Of a stretch of 5,199 nucleotides of DNA, positions 4,940 through 5,199 are shown piece after piece (the first letter of the stretch is position 1; every line of letters begins with the position of its first letter). The notes under the pieces were generated by a model. It made no database searches, had not been told where the DNA came from, and worked only from the letters and a program-made list of their open reading frames with translations. The stretch is taken from positions 1-5,199 of the forward strand of contig JAGLYR010000029.1 of assembly GCA_023132135.1 (NCBI GenBank). Reading direction: 5' to 3'. A program made the translations under genes and the position numbers. The stretch is from Candidatus Eiseniibacteriota bacterium (GTDB lineage Bacteria; Arandabacterota; Arandabacteria; JAGLYR01).

Positions 4940-5094
4940 GGGACATAGGGGTTGTTGAAAAAATCCCGTCCTGCCCTCACGCGGCGACGGAGTCGCTGCG
5001 GTCCTTCGATACACGGCACTCTCCGGCCGTGTCGCCCGCCTGCCGCACTCAGGACGAACGGTTGGGAGGCTCTTTCAACAAACCCCTCTGTCCC
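4940..5094. mobile_element. 155-bp inverted-repeat element with structured core
   Basis: The left end GGGACATAGGGGTTGTTG (from 4940, to 4962) and the right end read inverted, GGGACAGAGGGGTTTGTTG (5094 back to 5071), match at 21 of 23 bases with one inserted T. The core holds two clean hairpins: GCGAC-GGA-GTCGC (4984-4996) and ACACGGC/GCCGTGT (5011-5032). It also has the GTCCTTCG...CAGGACGAAC pattern common in dispersed intergenic repeats of environmental bacteria. It has no coding capacity beyond chance frames. A degraded solo end of the same family lies at 3308-3330. Confidence 0.72.
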
Positions 5095-5157
5095 GAGATC
5101 CGCCGCGTGTGTTGCGAGACTGAGGGGGATTGAGTAGCTGGCTGCGAGGTGAGGAGA

Positions 5158-5199
5158 ATGAGCGTGTGTGTTTTCCGGGCAGTGTTGGCGGCATGGATG
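5158..5199 (+). CDS. Start of a gene running off the window, probably exported protein
   Basis: An ATG at 5158 is preceded by GAGGTGAGGAG (5146-5156), a good ribosome site. The 14 visible codons read MSVCVFRAVLAAWM, with a short start, one Arg and then hydrophobic residues, as at the front of a signal peptide. The product cannot be named. The neighbouring 155-bp element ends about 60 bases upstream, so its promoter may lie in or next to that element. Confidence 0.55.
   Translation, partial: MSVCVFRAVLAAWM

Noticed and set aside
1-5199. CRISPR array, tRNA, rRNA, integrase or complete transposase
   Set aside because: I looked for regularly spaced repeats, tRNA-like folds and recombinase motifs on both strands and found none.

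Overview
This is a bacterial chromosomal segment of moderately high GC, most likely from an uncultivated or environmental lineage. The sequence does not fix the taxon. Gram-negative affiliation is suggested by a secreted small-membrane protein with an outer-membrane-like C-terminus and by a YCF48-type beta-propeller, but this is a weak inference. I see no rRNA, tRNA, CRISPR array or complete transposase.

Layout, left to right. (1) 1-512: the last codons of an upstream gene overlap (TAATG) a gene for an exported small membrane protein. (2) 513-900: no gene. It holds a mosaic of a 22-base group II intron 5'-end fragment and a ~150-base dispersed repeat. (3) 901-2091, minus strand: a 396-residue protein with a four-cysteine zinc-ribbon-like site, which I do not recognise; it converges with the first gene. 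(4) 2092-2502: no gene. It contains the truncated 5' part of a group II intron from 2287. (5) 2503-3000: a three-helix membrane protein of unknown function. Its last two codons and stop lie in the terminal inverted repeat of the next element. (6) 2992-3222: a 231-bp element with 26-bp inverted ends (25/26) and no transposase, carrying the second copy of the dispersed repeat. (7) 3223-3577: a solo end of a third repeat family, a near-consensus sigma70-type promoter, and a 19-codon 5' stub of what looks like an AAA/archaeal-type ATPase gene, cut off where element sequence starts. (8) 3578-3906: a 329-bp inverted-repeat element. (9) About 3906-4853: a seven-bladed YCF48/BNR beta-propeller whose native 5' end is replaced by element sequence in an open frame. 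(10) 4854-5157: no gene; several GGGAC-type ends and a 155-bp inverted-repeat element. (11) 5158-5199: the start of another gene, probably exported.

The genes do not form an obvious pathway. The coherent story is genome erosion by small non-autonomous elements. At least three unrelated inverted-repeat families all begin GGGAC(A/G), and they have truncated an ATPase gene, supplied a stop codon to a membrane-protein gene and replaced the front of a beta-propeller gene. A group II intron fragment sits in the same kind of GGGAC context twice. No complete defence or biosynthetic system is supported. The least explained genes are the zinc-ribbon protein and the three-helix membrane protein.
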